A DNA stretch of 64,000 bases from Candidatus Gastranaerophilales bacterium (GTDB lineage Bacteria; Cyanobacteriota; Vampirovibrionia; Gastranaerophilales; Gastranaerophilaceae), in the NCBI GenBank assembly GCA_944324165.1, contig CALUVG010000005.1, forward strand, positions 29,350 to 93,349, in the 5' to 3' direction. Position numbers and translations under genes: made by a program. Below the pieces are notes generated by a model. That model had not been told where the DNA came from, made no database searches, and worked only from the letters and a program-made list of their open reading frames with translations. This document shows, in pieces, positions 16,804 to 27,485 of the stretch; position 1 is the stretch's first letter; each line of letters starts with the position of its first letter.

Positions 16804-17661
16804 TCATGATGAGTTTATTGCAAAATAAACTTCTTTCAAGCGTTTTTTACTGATATGTGTGTACAGCTGAGTTGTAGAAACATCACTATGCCCCAAAAGT
16901 TCCTGCACAATACGCAAATCAGCCCCATTTTCAAGCAAATGAGTTGCAAAACTATGTCTTAGAGTATGCGGTGAAATATGTTTGTGTATCTTTTCGCCCT
17001 GCTCTTTTATAAAATTATACACATCCTGACGTGTTATTTCTCTCCCGTTTTCCAAAACGAGTAATTTTTTTGTTGTCAGGTTGTATTTATTGATAATAAA
17101 TTCTCTGTATGGTAAAAAATCTTTAATCGCTTTAATCGCCTTTTTGCCAATAGGTACAATTCTTTCTTTTGAACCTTTACCGAGACATTGAAGGTATTTG
17201 GCGTTAATATCTATATTACTTATTTCAAGATTTACAAGCTCTGATACACGCAGCCCGCAGCCATATAAAAGTTCAACAATAACCTTTTGTTCGGGAGTTA
17301 AATTTTGTTTCAGAATAGTTTCTATTTCTTCAATAGTCATAACTTTTGGTAACTTTTGCGGCAGCTTAGGCTGTTCAAGTGTAAGTGCCGGATTGGATTT
17401 ACAAATCTCATTTGCACAGAGCCATTTGAAAAAACCGCGCAGGGAGGCAATTTTTCTGGCAACACTTGTCGGAGAATATTTGTCGTCGCGAAGTTTCAGG
17501 ATAAAAGAATTAAGATTTGAGCGTTTGACATCCTGAACCTTACAGCCGCAGAAATTTAAAAATTCGCCTAAATCTCTTCTGTAGGCTTCCCTTGTGTTTT
17601 CAGAAAGCCCCTTTTCAACATCCAAATATTCCAGATATTCCGCCAGAATCTGCATACTCAT
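16804..17661 (-). CDS. xerC: tyrosine recombinase XerC/XerD
   Basis: The 285-residue protein has the N-terminal SAM-like core-binding domain (residues 1-90) and the catalytic domain with all active-site residues: Arg in CGLRVSEL, Lys in GKGSKER, H-x-x-R in SPHTLRHSFATHL, His in LLGHSDVSTTQ, and the nucleophile in QLYTHI. Length and motifs fit the chromosome-dimer-resolving Xer recombinases rather than phage integrases. TATAAT ends 6 nt before the ATG, so the message appears leaderless. Whether it is XerC or XerD cannot be decided here. Confidence 0.9.
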   Translation of the reverse strand: MSMQILAEYLEYLDVEKGLSENTREAYRRDLGEFLNFCGCKVQDVKRSNLNSFILKLRDDKYSPTSVARKIASLRGFFKWLCANEICKSNPALTLEQPKLPQKLPKVMTIEEIETILKQNLTPEQKVIVELLYGCGLRVSELVNLEISNIDINAKYLQCLGKGSKERIVPIGKKAIKAIKDFLPYREFIINKYNLTTKKLLVLENGREITRQDVYNFIKEQGEKIHKHISPHTLRHSFATHLLENGADLRIVQELLGHSDVSTTQLYTHISKKRLKEVYFAINSS

Positions 17662-17667
17662 AAAAAT

Positions 17668-17673
17668 ATTATA
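17668..17673 (-). promoter_or_regulatory. -10 box of xer gene, leaderless
   Basis: On the minus strand TATAAT ends 6 nt before the ATG at 17661. Confidence 0.6.
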
Positions 17674-17714
17674 AATCAGTACGGATGTTTTGTAATGCTT
17701 TATTTGACGTAGTT

Positions 17715-18494
17715 TTAATCCATACTGCCGCTGCGCAACCCTTCTAAATCAAGGGTTAAATATTTGATGTTCATTTTCTTTAATTCATTGATAAGATTAT
17801 CACGTTTCAACATAAACATTTCAAATTCACTCAACGGAATTTCAATACGCACTATATCATTATGCAAACGTACACGATTGTTTTCAAATCCATTATATTT
17901 CAAGATTCTTTCAGCGTTTTTTACTTTTTCAATTTTTTCTTTATCAAGTTTTGTGTTGTAAGAAAATCGGGTTGCTATGCATGGAGTTGACGGCTTATCA
18001 AATATGCTTAATCCTGAGTGTTTTGCATAATCTCTTATTTCCTGTTTGGTTATTTCAAACTCGGCAAACGGCGAAATAATTCCTAATTCATCAAGTGCCC
18101 TTAATCCGGGGCGATAAACATGTAAATCATCATAGTTTGTACCATCAATAACATATTTAATATTATTTTTTCCGGCATAATCCTTTATCTTTGAGAAAAA
18201 CCTTTTTTTGCAGTGATAACATCTGTCTTTTGGATTATTCACAAGAATATCATTTTCCAGAGGATCAAAAGTTATTATTTCATGCTTTACGCCAAGTTTG
18301 TTGCAAAAGTCTTTTGTAAAATTCAATTCTTCATCAGTTTGAAAAACAGAATTAAACGTTACTGCATTTATATTCATATCTTTACAGAGAAAAAGCAGCA
18401 GCGCACTGTCAATTCCGCCTGAAAAAGCAAGGCACAAGCCCTGCTTTTCCAGATTTTCAAGATAGTTTTTTAATTGTTCAAATTTACTTTTCAT
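17715..18494 (-). CDS. larE: ATP-dependent sacrificial sulfur transferase LarE
   Basis: The 259-residue protein has the PP-loop SGGIDSALLL (residues 25-34), CYHCKKRFFSKI (C-x2-C, near residue 90), and the PSTPCIATRF segment carrying the third cysteine. LarE adenylates pyridinium biscarboxylate mononucleotide and inserts sulfur during synthesis of the nickel-pincer nucleotide of lactate racemase. The three-cysteine type can hold an iron-sulfur cluster that supplies sulfur, rather than sacrificing its own cysteine. It overlaps the end of the nickel/cobalt transporter gene by 11 bp, fitting the nickel role. No larA, larB or larC is in the window. Confidence 0.87.
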   Translation of the reverse strand: MKSKFEQLKNYLENLEKQGLCLAFSGGIDSALLLFLCKDMNINAVTFNSVFQTDEELNFTKDFCNKLGVKHEIITFDPLENDILVNNPKDRCYHCKKRFFSKIKDYAGKNNIKYVIDGTNYDDLHVYRPGLRALDELGIISPFAEFEITKQEIRDYAKHSGLSIFDKPSTPCIATRFSYNTKLDKEKIEKVKNAERILKYNGFENNRVRLHNDIVRIEIPLSEFEMFMLKRDNLINELKKMNIKYLTLDLEGLRSGSMD

Positions 18495-19310
18495 AAACTT
18501 TTACTTTTTTATCAGCTACAAAATACACAACTGCAAACATTATAACTGCAACAGTCGCAAGACCTATTATGTTCGCAGGAATAGACGGAAGATTGGCAAG
18601 TATTGCTGTTTTTGCCTGAATTGCTTCTGAAACTGCATAAATCTGACCGTTAGTTTGTTCAACAAAGGATTCAGACATATTTAACAGTGACCATTCAAGT
18701 CCGTCTGGTTTAGCAGACGCGAATTGTGAAATACCGCCGGCTAATATAAGTGATATCATGCCTATCAAATAAGAAAAATTCTTAGAAAGATTTGTTTTTT
18801 GAGCGGCATAAACAATAGCGGCAGTTACAACACCTTCTATTACACCAATTGCCAGATGAATACTTTGCATCAAACCTGCAAACAAACCAATATTTGCTGT
18901 TGTAGAGCCTGATACTGCAGATTCAGCAACAACAGCAATTGAGCCGAGTTGTAAAGCAACAACAGAGGCAAGTATAGCGCCCAAAACTGATTTTTTATTA
19001 TCAGCAAGCGGTTTGTAAATCAAAGGATAAGCAACAAAACATGCTAAAAATCCCATGTTAAAAATGTTGCATCCCAATGCCATAAGACCACCATCAGCAA
19101 AGAAAACAGCCTGTACAAGCAATATTGCACACATAGCAAGAAATGCAGCGTAAGGACCTAATAATGCCGCAAGTAAAATTCCTCCTACAATATGACCGCT
19201 GGATGCCGTAGTTGGTATTGAAAAATTAATTTTTTCTCACCGCAACCGGCAAGTAATGCCGTACCGCCTATTGCTAGTGCTGAATTTATAATGAATTCTC
19301 TTCTTTTCAT
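18484..19310 (-). pseudogene. CbiM/NikM-type nickel/cobalt transporter with a -1 frameshift and odd N-terminus
   Basis: From about base 19230 down to 18484 the frame encodes a CbiM-like core (SSGHIVGG, LLGPYAAFLA, FFADGGLMALG, NIFNMG) ending in a KPDGLEWSL segment, so CbiM and PDGLE parts are fused. Upstream lie a promoter, AAGGAG and an ATG at 19310, but that frame ends at 19185 because a run of six A's (19230-19235 as T's) is one base short. One extra A would join the frames. The start MKRREFI plus lipobox LLAGC resembles a Tat lipoprotein signal and lacks the MHIPDG nickel-binding start. It could be a pseudogene, a slippage-rescued gene or a sequencing error. Confidence 0.7.
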
Positions 19311-19435
19311 AAAATCTCCTTATATTACTTAAATTATAATACAACTTGATAACTACTCTCAGTCAAGAGATAAACTTTAATTTTTTTAATATTTTGCGAT
19401 ACGATCGCATCGGACATATCTATATTTTTTGTTTT

Positions 19436-20953
19436 TTATAAATCAACTTCGGATTCTTTTATAGGGGCACCTATAACACGTTCAAGCTCTGCAGCATTGA
19501 CGTTATAATCCAAAAGGTTTGAATAGTAACTCAATTGTGCATTAAGATAGGTATTCTCAGCATCTTTAAATTCAATAGCATTACCTAACCCGACCTGATA
19601 TCTCCTATAAGCTTGATACTGCTGTTCTTTTGCCTGTTGCAGTGCAAGTTTTGCAACCTCAAGACTGTCATGCGAATTTAAAAGGCTTATATATGCGCTT
19701 TTTACTTCCAGATAAACATTCTGGCGTTCGGCTTCGTAATCCGCAACACATTTTTTGTAAGTAGAATTTGCCTCATCAACCAGTTTTTTCAACAGCATTA
19801 AATTTAAACCCGTATAATTCAACTGGACTCCAAACTGATAACCATAATCAGTATTTACACGCGGACCGCCATGATTGTAAGATCCAAAAGCACTCAAATC
19901 AGGCGTAAATGCTCGTTTCGCACTTCTTATTCCAAGTTCTGCAGCGTCCATTCTTTTCTTTGCGGCAAGAAGTGACGGACGTGACGCTTCCGCAACCTTT
20001 ATCAACTCTTTAAAATCCACATCATATGCTTTTGTATTTAATTTATCTTTTAAAATTACATTCTCTAACTCCGGAATACCAACTGCATTTGCAAGTTCCA
20101 CCGCAGCAAGTTCAAGAGTGTTTTTAGCTTTAATCAAATTAACCCTTGCGTTACCAAGGTTGTATTCCGCGGTCGTAACATCAATCTTTGCCTTTTTACC
20201 AATATGATAATATGCGCTCGCCTGTTTCAGTTGCAATTCATAATCCTTAACAGTATCTTCATATACAAGTTTTTGAATGTCTGCAAAAACAAGATTATAA
20301 TACGCAACTTTTACATTATAAATTACAAGCTCAATACTCGTTTCCGCATCAAATCTTGAAGATTCATAAGTCTTTTTTGCAGCATCAGCATTAGCCTTTG
20401 TTTTGCCGAAATCAAATAGTAACATATTTGCAGAAAGTGTCGGGGTATAATACAAATCATACCGTCTATTCATCATATGTGAAAACTGTCCGCCTGTCAT
20501 AGTCATCAAGGAATCATTTCTTGAATAACTTATACCCGCCCCAAGTGTCGGAAAATAATTTGACCATGCCTGACCAACTCTTGATTTATAAATCTCTGCA
20601 TTATTAATCGCTGACATTATCGCCGGATTATGTGTAATAGCGAGTTTAATACAATCTGTGAGTGTAACTTCGCCATTCATTTCAGAATATTCGATTTTAC
20701 TATTGATAACAGGGAATTTCGTTTCGTACATGCCTTCGGCTTCTTTTGAAGATTCTTCTTTTGATTTTGCATTTTCTGCATGTTTTTTTCTTTCCTTTTT
20801 CAAATTTATTTTTTTAGTTTTTTCCGGTTTAACAATCTGGATTTTTTCAGGCTTTTTAGCAATATCGTTTTCCGGCACATCCTTAGCCCAAGCAATATTA
20901 AATGCGCCTATTGCAATTGAAGATATTAAAAGTAAACTAAAAATCCTTTTCAT
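19436..20953 (-). CDS. tolC: TolC-family outer membrane efflux protein
   Basis: The 505-residue protein has an N-terminal signal peptide (KRIFSLLLISSIAIGAFNIA), an extra Lys/Glu-rich segment (residues 25-75), and two repeats of the OEP fold. Each repeat has long coiled-coil helices with typical LELAAVELANAVG and LLNSHDSLEVAKLALQQAK patterns. It forms the outer-membrane channel for the pump encoded upstream. Its ATG is 4 bp past the RND stop codon. It is the last gene of the operon acrA-acrB-tolC. I see no clear terminator behind it. Confidence 0.92.
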   Translation of the reverse strand: MKRIFSLLLISSIAIGAFNIAWAKDVPENDIAKKPEKIQIVKPEKTKKINLKKERKKHAENAKSKEESSKEAEGMYETKFPVINSKIEYSEMNGEVTLTDCIKLAITHNPAIMSAINNAEIYKSRVGQAWSNYFPTLGAGISYSRNDSLMTMTGGQFSHMMNRRYDLYYTPTLSANMLLFDFGKTKANADAAKKTYESSRFDAETSIELVIYNVKVAYYNLVFADIQKLVYEDTVKDYELQLKQASAYYHIGKKAKIDVTTAEYNLGNARVNLIKAKNTLELAAVELANAVGIPELENVILKDKLNTKAYDVDFKELIKVAEASRPSLLAAKKRMDAAELGIRSAKRAFTPDLSAFGSYNHGGPRVNTDYGYQFGVQLNYTGLNLMLLKKLVDEANSTYKKCVADYEAERQNVYLEVKSAYISLLNSHDSLEVAKLALQQAKEQQYQAYRRYQVGLGNAIEFKDAENTYLNAQLSYYSNLLDYNVNAAELERVIGAPIKESEVDL

Positions 20954-20956
20954 ATG

Positions 20957-23900
20957 CTAATACTCCAAATCTTCTTCTGTAATTTGTTTTGTCGGGAATT
21001 TATCTACAAATTCCTGAACAATAACGTAAAATGCCGGTGTCAACACAGCACCGATAGTAGCTGCAGCAACCATACCGCCAAAAACAGTAGATCCTACCGA
21101 TAATCTTGAATTTGCGCCAGCTCCTGATGCAAACAACATTGGTAATACCCCAAGAATAAATGCTATTTCTGTCATCATAATCGCACGGAAACGAAGTTTT
21201 GCAGCTTTTACTGCCGCATCTTTTACCGAAAGACCGTGTTTTTCATGTTCTTCTTTTGCAAATTCTACAATCAAAATAGATTGTTTAGCTGCAAGTCCAA
21301 TTAATGTTATCATACCGACTTGCGAATAAATATCAAATGACTGATTAATCATCATCTGGAATATCAAAGCCCCGAGAGCCGCAACCGGTGAGATTAATAA
21401 TACAGCAATTGGTATGGTATAGCTTTCATACAAAGCAACAAGAAATAAATAGACAAATATTAATGCCATTGCAACAATTATAATGGTTTGCCCTGATGCC
21501 TCACGTTCCTGAGCAGATGTTCCTGACCAGTCAAAGGTAATATCAGAAGGTAGTACTCTTCTTGCAACGTTTTCCATTGCCTTCATCGCATCACCGGAAC
21601 TTTTTCCCGCTGCCTGCTGACCTTGTATTTGTACTGATTGATAAAGGTTATATCTTGATATTGATGCAGTACCTATTGTCTGTTTCAATTTAACCATTGA
21701 CAAAATAGGAACCATTACCCCGTTTGTGTTTTTCACATATATACCCGACAGGTCGCTTGCAGTATTTCTGAATTGACTTTCTGCCTGCATTTCAACCTTA
21801 AATACCCTGTCATATTTATTAAAATCATTCACGTAATATGTACCGAGCATTGATGCAAGTGTGGAATAAAGTTCTTGCAAGTCAACACTTTGCGCCATTG
21901 CCTTTTCATAATCAATTTCTAAAGTATACTGCGGCACATTTGCCTGAAATGTTGTATAAACACTTGATAATGAAGGATCTTGATTGGCTGCCTCAATAAG
22001 TTTATTTGCCCAGCTTTCAAGTTCCTGCGGCGTGTATTCACCTCTTGCCAGCATCTGGAATTCAAATCCGCCCATCATACTCATACCGCTGATTGCCGGC
22101 GGTGAGAATGTAACTATTGATGCTTCTTTTGTGCTTGATGCGATTGCCCTTATTCTATTCAATATTGCTGTATGTGACAAATCTGTCGGACGCCCTTTAA
22201 ATTTTCTCTCAATCCAATCAATAGGAGATACTTTTCTGTCTGCATAATCATCCAGCATTATAATTGCTGTGGCACTGTTTGCGGCCCCATTACCGCCAAA
22301 AACAATCAGTCGGTCTTCATCAACGCCTTCAATATCTCTTATTTGTGACACAAATCTTGATGCAACATCTTCTGTTCTTGAAAGCGATGCACCATCGGGT
22401 AATGTTATACTGGCAAGCAAAACCCCTTGATCTTCATCCGGAATAAATCCGGTTGAAATTATTCTAAATGACAAAAGAGTCAGAACAACTATTGATAAAT
22501 AAAATATTATTGTAAGCTTTTTATCATGTACAAATTTCTCTACAAATTCAATATAAAAATCCTCTGTTTTTGCAAAAAACGCATTAAAATCTTTAACGAC
22601 GACATCTGTTCTTTCTGCAATATTATTACATATGTGTTTAAGATGAAGTAAAAATGGTGATTTAATTTCTTTAACTTTCTTGTCATCGTTCTTTTCTCCA
22701 AGAAAATGAGAACACATAGCAGGGGAAAGCGTTAAAGCACAAATTGCAGAAACTGCAATAGAAACAGCTATACACACCGCAAACTGTTTATACATAACTC
22801 CGGTCATGCCGCCCATAAATATAATAGGAACAAATACTGCCATCAACACCATTGCCATTGCAACCAGCGAAGACCCAACCTCTTCCATTGTTAATTGCGT
22901 TGCGATTACCGCAGATTTTCCTTCTTCTAAGTGTCTTTTAACGTTTTCGATAACAACAATTGCGTCATCAACAACAACACCTACTGCAAGTACAAGCGCA
23001 AATAATGACAGAAGATTTATACTCATATTAAACGCTTTTAGTGCAATAAACGTACCGATTAGAGAAACCGGTATGGTAACGCAAGGCACAAGCGTTGCCA
23101 TTGCATCGCCCAAAAACAGGAATATTATTATAACAACGATTAGACCTGTCAAAAGAATAGTAAATTCAACTTCTTTCATTGATTCATGGATATAATCCGA
23201 ATCATCTTTGATAAATTGAACCTTCAATCCATTATCAAATTGCGAATTCAAATCCTCTACTTTTTTTCTAATAGCTTTAGACAAATTCAAAATATTTGCA
23301 TCGGAAAGCTGTGATACCATTATCAAAGCTGCAGGCTTATTGTTAATTCTACCTAATTGTGTGTAAGTTGCAGCACCGAGTTCTACGCGTGCGACATCTT
23401 TCAATCGCACCTTACTGCCATCCATATTTGAACGCAAAATTATATCTTCAAACTCTTTTACATCGGAAAGACGACCTTTTGTTTTAAGGGTAAGCTGTAA
23501 AGCCTGTTCATCATCTGTCGGCAATGCTCCAAGTGAACCTGCCGTAACCTGTGTATTTTGAGCGACAATGGCATTTTTAACCTCTGTAGTTGATATATTT
23601 AAACCTGCCATTTTTTCAGGATCAAGCCATATTCTCATTGAATAATCGCCTGAACCGTAAACATCTATATCTGCAACACCTTCTACACGTTTCAATTCGT
23701 CTTTAATATATATAGATCCGTAATTTGTTAAATCTAATTGCGACCAGTTTCCTTCCTCAGATGCTATATTAAGAATTATGGCACCGGAACCGGATGTTCG
23801 GCTCAATGCTGTAACACCTGTTCTTTGAACTTCTTCAGGCAGCTGTGACAATACTTGTTGAATTCTGTTTTGCACATTCATCAGGTTTACGTTTTTATCT

Positions 23901-24214
23901 GTTCCAACCTTAAAATACATTGTCAAAGAATATGAACCATCATATGAAGTTGATGTCATATAAGAAAGATTTTCAACACCGTTCAATTTGTTTTCCAAAA
24001 CTGTAGCAATAGAAGACTCAATAACTTCGGCATTTGCTCCGGTATATGAGGCTGAAACTCTAACCTGTGGCGGCGTTACATCCGGATAGTTCTCCTGTTT
24101 TAAAGACGCCATTGAAATTAAGCCCATAATCACTATACATATAGAAATTACCAGAGCAAATCTAGGCTTTCTTATAAAAAAGTACAACTTTTCTTTATCA
24201 AAAATCTTTTTCAT
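20957..24214 (-). CDS. acrB: RND-family (HAE1/AcrB-like) multidrug efflux transporter
   Basis: At 1085 residues, this is a full AcrB-type inner-membrane proton/drug antiporter. TM1 is near residue 20, and the two large periplasmic loops fill residues 38-335 and about 600-900. The TM4 proton-relay aspartates are in [16 protein letters not shown], followed by FVPIIFMGG. The C-terminal TM block ends with [19 protein letters not shown] 45-residue charged insertion lies between the halves. Start and stop overlap the preceding adaptor gene (TAATG), implying coupled translation. The substrate range cannot be predicted. Confidence 0.95.
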   Translation of the reverse strand: MKKIFDKEKLYFFIRKPRFALVISICIVIMGLISMASLKQENYPDVTPPQVRVSASYTGANAEVIESSIATVLENKLNGVENLSYMTSTSYDGSYSLTMYFKVGTDKNVNLMNVQNRIQQVLSQLPEEVQRTGVTALSRTSGSGAIILNIASEEGNWSQLDLTNYGSIYIKDELKRVEGVADIDVYGSGDYSMRIWLDPEKMAGLNISTTEVKNAIVAQNTQVTAGSLGALPTDDEQALQLTLKTKGRLSDVKEFEDIILRSNMDGSKVRLKDVARVELGAATYTQLGRINNKPAALIMVSQLSDANILNLSKAIRKKVEDLNSQFDNGLKVQFIKDDSDYIHESMKEVEFTILLTGLIVVIIIFLFLGDAMATLVPCVTIPVSLIGTFIALKAFNMSINLLSLFALVLAVGVVVDDAIVVIENVKRHLEEGKSAVIATQLTMEEVGSSLVAMAMVLMAVFVPIIFMGGMTGVMYKQFAVCIAVSIAVSAICALTLSPAMCSHFLGEKNDDKKVKEIKSPFLLHLKHICNNIAERTDVVVKDFNAFFAKTEDFYIEFVEKFVHDKKLTIIFYLSIVVLTLLSFRIISTGFIPDEDQGVLLASITLPDGASLSRTEDVASRFVSQIRDIEGVDEDRLIVFGGNGAANSATAIIMLDDYADRKVSPIDWIERKFKGRPTDLSHTAILNRIRAIASSTKEASIVTFSPPAISGMSMMGGFEFQMLARGEYTPQELESWANKLIEAANQDPSLSSVYTTFQANVPQYTLEIDYEKAMAQSVDLQELYSTLASMLGTYYVNDFNKYDRVFKVEMQAESQFRNTASDLSGIYVKNTNGVMVPILSMVKLKQTIGTASISRYNLYQSVQIQGQQAAGKSSGDAMKAMENVARRVLPSDITFDWSGTSAQEREASGQTIIIVAMALIFVYLFLVALYESYTIPIAVLLISPVAALGALIFQMMINQSFDIYSQVGMITLIGLAAKQSILIVEFAKEEHEKHGLSVKDAAVKAAKLRFRAIMMTEIAFILGVLPMLFASGAGANSRLSVGSTVFGGMVAAATIGAVLTPAFYVIVQEFVDKFPTKQITEEDLEY

Positions 24215-25380
24215 TATTTACCTGCGTTTAAGTGTTTGATGTATTCTTCATTATCTATAATTTTTAATTTTTGCCCTTCCGCATTAATATTCTGAATGCC
24301 TGAAACAACGACAACATCATCCTTGCTGAGTCCTTTTTCTACAACCCAGTTGTTATTAATACTATCTGAAACTTCTATATCTTTTCTTACAGCCTTATCT
24401 TCCACAACAGTCCAAACATAATAGCCGCTCATCGGATCACCTTTTGTACAAGCTTGAGGAACTGTCATAAAATCAACCATTTTAGGGGCAATAAGTTTAA
24501 CCTTCATGTAATCACCAGGTACAAGCCATCCACGGTCATTATCAAAAACAGCTCTTAAATTGATTGATCCGGAATCCTTATCTATTTTATTGTCTACAAA
24601 ATCAACCTTCCCAACCTTATCATACCATTGACCGTCTTCTATTTCTAATTGAACCTGAACATCTTTTAAGCGATCACTGGCTCTTAACAATTTAACAAAA
24701 TCATCCCCTTTTAAACTAAATGAAACATAAACAGGATTGGTACTGGAAATATTTACCAGAGATCCTGATGTTGCTGTTACATAATTTCCTTCGGTTATAT
24801 TAACCTTGCCAATACGACCGTCAATCGGAGATTTTATAGAGGTATAACTCAAATTAACCTTTGCCAGTTCCAGTTGCTGAACTGCTGCATCAAGAAGTGC
24901 TCTATTCTGATTTCTGGTGGCAAAACTCTGGTCAACATCTGATCTGCTTATCAGATCTTCCTTAACAAGTGCGTTTGCACGATCTAATTCTTGCTGCGCA
25001 TTTTTTAATAATGCACGATACTGGTTAACAGATGCTGCTGCGTTATTAACCTCTATCTGGTATTCACGCGGATCAATTTGAAAAATAAGCTGACCTTTTT
25101 TAACAAAATCGCCTTCTTTAAAATACTTCTTTATCAAAAATCCGGGAACACGTGCTATTACATCAACTGAATACTTTGCCTCCACACGTCCTGTTGCCTC
25201 GGCAGAGATAAATACGCTCTCATTCTTTGGATGATCAACAACAACCTCTTTTGGCATCATCATCGCACGTTTTTGTATTAATCCGGCTATCCAGCCTGTT
25301 GTTTTATTGTAAATTATTGGCACTATTATAATCAATAAAATAATTATCAATGCCTTTTTTCTCGTTATATTTACCTTCAT
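24214..25380 (-). CDS. acrA: RND efflux membrane-fusion (periplasmic adaptor) protein
   Basis: The 388-residue protein has an N-terminal membrane anchor ([17 protein letters not shown]), then the lipoyl half-motif [19 protein letters not shown], an alpha-hairpin (residues 100-165), the second lipoyl half with [18 protein letters not shown], and beta-barrel and membrane-proximal domains. It bridges the AcrB-like pump and the TolC-like channel. It is first in the operon, with AGAGAAGT before the ATG and a near-consensus sigma-70 promoter about 40-68 bp upstream. Confidence 0.94.
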   Translation of the reverse strand: MKVNITRKKALIIILLIIIVPIIYNKTTGWIAGLIQKRAMMMPKEVVVDHPKNESVFISAEATGRVEAKYSVDVIARVPGFLIKKYFKEGDFVKKGQLIFQIDPREYQIEVNNAAASVNQYRALLKNAQQELDRANALVKEDLISRSDVDQSFATRNQNRALLDAAVQQLELAKVNLSYTSIKSPIDGRIGKVNITEGNYVTATSGSLVNISSTNPVYVSFSLKGDDFVKLLRASDRLKDVQVQLEIEDGQWYDKVGKVDFVDNKIDKDSGSINLRAVFDNDRGWLVPGDYMKVKLIAPKMVDFMTVPQACTKGDPMSGYYVWTVVEDKAVRKDIEVSDSINNNWVVEKGLSKDDVVVVSGIQNINAEGQKLKIIDNEEYIKHLNAGK

Positions 25381-25419
25381 ACTTCTCTCCGATTAAAAAA
25401 ACAGAATTTTCTAATGTTT

Positions 25420-25448
25420 ATATTAAAGCATTTTTCAATTCGTGTCAA
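25420..25448 (-). promoter_or_regulatory. sigma-70 promoter of RND operon
   Basis: On the minus strand TTGACA (25443-25448) and TAATAT (25420-25425) are 17 bp apart. Just upstream an inverted pair CTTGTA/TACAAG spans 25456-25486 and could bind a regulator. Confidence 0.75.
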
Positions 25449-25604
25449 TAAAACACTTGTAACCTGCTCCTATCAAGGGATACAAGCCATTAGGATTCGT
25501 ATCAATAACTTATAAATAATATTCTTTCGTTATGTCATTATGGTCATTGCAACTTATTTTTACAGCCTGTTTAATGGTATTGGTAAAGTATAGGAGAACT
25601 TATT

Positions 25605-25910
25605 ATGTATTACAATGTTTTAGAAGCAAAAAAAATTGTAAATCTTGATGAAGAAAAATTTGCAAGAGAAGTATTAATGGAAGATAACAATAGCAGTTTA
25701 AGCATCATTGCAATAAGAAAGGATGAAATAATAGATACACACACATCCATTTGTGATGCGGCTGTTTTTGTTCTTGAAGGAGAATTAGAACTTCATTTTG
25801 ATGCCGAAAAGTTCAAAGTAGAAAAAGGCGAAATACTTCTGTTCAAACGAGACAAAGAACACAAAGTCGTTGCATTAAAAGACAGTAAATTTTTCCTTAT
25901 AAAAATTTAA
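25605..25910 (+). CDS. small cupin-domain protein
   Basis: The 101-residue protein is one cupin barrel: motif 1 spans EIIDTHTSICDAAVFVLEGE (residues 46-65) and motif 2 is VEKGEILLFKRDKEHKVVAL near the end, with His and Glu in metal-ligand positions, though motif 1 has only one clear His. RBS TAGGAG lies 8 nt upstream. Stand-alone cupins of this size are often metabolite-binding or stress-related. It is divergent from the RND operon and convergent with the next gene, with a 1-bp gap. Confidence 0.8.
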   Translation: MYYNVLEAKKIVNLDEEKFAREVLMEDNNSSLSIIAIRKDEIIDTHTSICDAAVFVLEGELELHFDAEKFKVEKGEILLFKRDKEHKVVALKDSKFFLIKI

Positions 25911-25911
25911 A

Positions 25912-26631
25912 TTATTTATTGCAAGGGCAGGTGCATTGCTTAGACAATCCAAGGTTTTCACACAAAATGATTGTAACAGCTTCGCCTGCTTTTGCATGAT
26001 ATTTAAGCCCAGGAGTAATAAGCCCTGTAATTAAGCCAACCGTAGTACCTACAGGAATACCTATGGCATACCCTACACCAAGCTTTGCCGGATTAGGAAT
26101 AAAAGCAAACCCGGTGCCGGCTCCTGCGCCGACAATTCCCAGACCAAGAGTATAAGCAAACAACTTACCGGCAGTCATCCATGGACCTTCTTTCAAAGCC
26201 CCATCTTTTGTAGCCGCTTTAGCTGCCATTGAAACGGCGGTTCCATCCGGCAGCAATAAACATTCAAAATTTAAATACACCCTTGCATTTTTATTCGGTA
26301 CACGCTGTTTTTCTATCTTTATTACTGTAGCAACAATTTTGGAACATGCCGGTATAAGCAAAGTGCCTTCCTGTGTATAAATTGCCTCCGGTATATCAAA
26401 ATTAACTCTATCGCCAGCCTTTACACACTCTGACCAAAACTTGCATTCAAAAAGTATTTTAAAAGCGTTACCGGCACAAATTATATTTCTTTGATTTGTA
26501 ATCACAACCTGATCACTGGTTGCCTGTTTTTCCTTAAACATATGCTCATAAGCAATAACTTCTTCGCAATTATCCGCCATTGCCTGTGATGCTATTAATA
26601 GAATTGTTAAAATAATCAGTAGATTTTTCAT
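25912..26631 (-). CDS. exported protein with glycine-rich hydrophobic region
   Basis: The ATG at 26631 starts a clear signal peptide (KNLLIILTILLIASQAMA, cleavage after AMA); an ATG 27 nt upstream lacks support. The 239-residue product has a central beta segment, LLIPACSKIVATVIKIEK followed by VYLNFECLLLPDGTAV, which resembles the barrel of TrbI/VirB10-like envelope proteins. A glycine-zipper hydrophobic region comes next (AYTLGLGIVGAGAGTGFAF, GYAIGIPVGTTVGLITGLI). It ends with a Cys-rich tail CTCPCNK. It is probably periplasmic or outer-membrane associated; the function is unknown. Confidence 0.65.
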   Translation of the reverse strand: MKNLLIILTILLIASQAMADNCEEVIAYEHMFKEKQATSDQVVITNQRNIICAGNAFKILFECKFWSECVKAGDRVNFDIPEAIYTQEGTLLIPACSKIVATVIKIEKQRVPNKNARVYLNFECLLLPDGTAVSMAAKAATKDGALKEGPWMTAGKLFAYTLGLGIVGAGAGTGFAFIPNPAKLGVGYAIGIPVGTTVGLITGLITPGLKYHAKAGEAVTIILCENLGLSKQCTCPCNK

Positions 26632-26768
26632 ACAAATATATTGCACAAATACAATCAAAATTTATATTACCCGAACGGTTAATCTTTAAATAAACATATT
26701 ATATTTTTTTACAAAAGTAGCAAAAAACTGTATGTTTTGTTTTTAGGTATAAAAAAAAGGAGTTTTTT

Positions 26769-27176
26769 ATGGAAATACAAGAAGGCGGACATCGTTATGA
26801 ATCAATTAGACACAATGCTCAATATAACAACATGCATTTAGATACGCGTTTTAAAATAGATTCTAATTGTGTAGAAGATGCAGTAAATCATCTTGACGAT
26901 TGCACAAAAAATCCTACAGTAGCACTTCTTGCACGTAAAAAAGCTCGAAGCAATAATTATCCTGAATTCTTTAAAAGAAATTTAAATGATATTTATAAAT
27001 TAACCCCGGTAAGAGATGCTTATGATATATTTAGGACGAAGTTTTCATTTATGTATCCTAAAACAGGTAAAGCACGCAAATTACTCATTAATACAGAAAG
27101 CATAGTACTTAATTACGTAAAACCTATAAAGAAAGATTTTAAACGTACAGTTATAAAGCTGTTATGCAAAATATAA
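26769..27176 (+). CDS. hypothetical basic protein, 135 aa
   Basis: A strong RBS (AAAAGGAG, 6 nt spacing) precedes the ATG. The product is basic, soluble and probably helical, with LLARKKARSNNYPEFFKRNL in the middle and a Lys-rich C-terminus. There is no signal peptide and no recognisable family. It is the last gene before the putative replication origin, so a DNA-related role is possible but unsupported. Confidence 0.65.
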   Translation: MEIQEGGHRYESIRHNAQYNNMHLDTRFKIDSNCVEDAVNHLDDCTKNPTVALLARKKARSNNYPEFFKRNLNDIYKLTPVRDAYDIFRTKFSFMYPKTGKARKLLINTESIVLNYVKPIKKDFKRTVIKLLCKI

Positions 27177-27231
27177 AAGCCGCGTTTTTTTTGAGATATG
27201 ACTTTATTAATTCAGTCCAACCATTAATATT

Positions 27232-27256
27232 GTTGTTGGGCTAAAGCCCGACCAAC
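27232..27256. repeat. hairpin with GGGC/GCCC core
   Basis: GTTGTTGGGC pairs imperfectly with GCCCGACCAAC around TAAA. No T tract follows, so it is more likely a dispersed hairpin than a terminator. Confidence 0.4.
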
Positions 27257-27313
27257 TTTATCTGTGGAGAATAGGTAATTAAGTGACTGAGAAAGATAGA
27301 TTAATTTTAGGAG

Positions 27314-27430
27314 ATCCTGAAACAAGAGCTTGGTTGCTCGCTTGTAACGGCGTTCCGGACTTTCTTTTCGCAAGCTGTGCTTGCTCCAAAGAAAGCTCCT
27401 CCAGCCTCAGCTCGCAATCCGCTTCAGGAT
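27314..27430. repeat. small GC-richer element with inverted ends
   Basis: ATCCTGAA (27314-27321) and TTCAGGAT (27423-27430) bound about 117 bp of clearly higher GC than its surroundings. It has no coding frame with an RBS. It resembles a dispersed small inverted-repeat element next to the putative origin. Confidence 0.45.
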
Positions 27431-27485
27431 GACGTAATTATAACTGCATACAAATGTTCGACATATATAAAAAATTTGCTTTTAT

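Noticed and set aside
19395..19415. Near-palindrome around CGATCGCATCG as a terminator of tolC or an HIP1-like repeat
   Set aside because: Imperfect, without a T tract in the right place, and not the GCGATCGC octamer.
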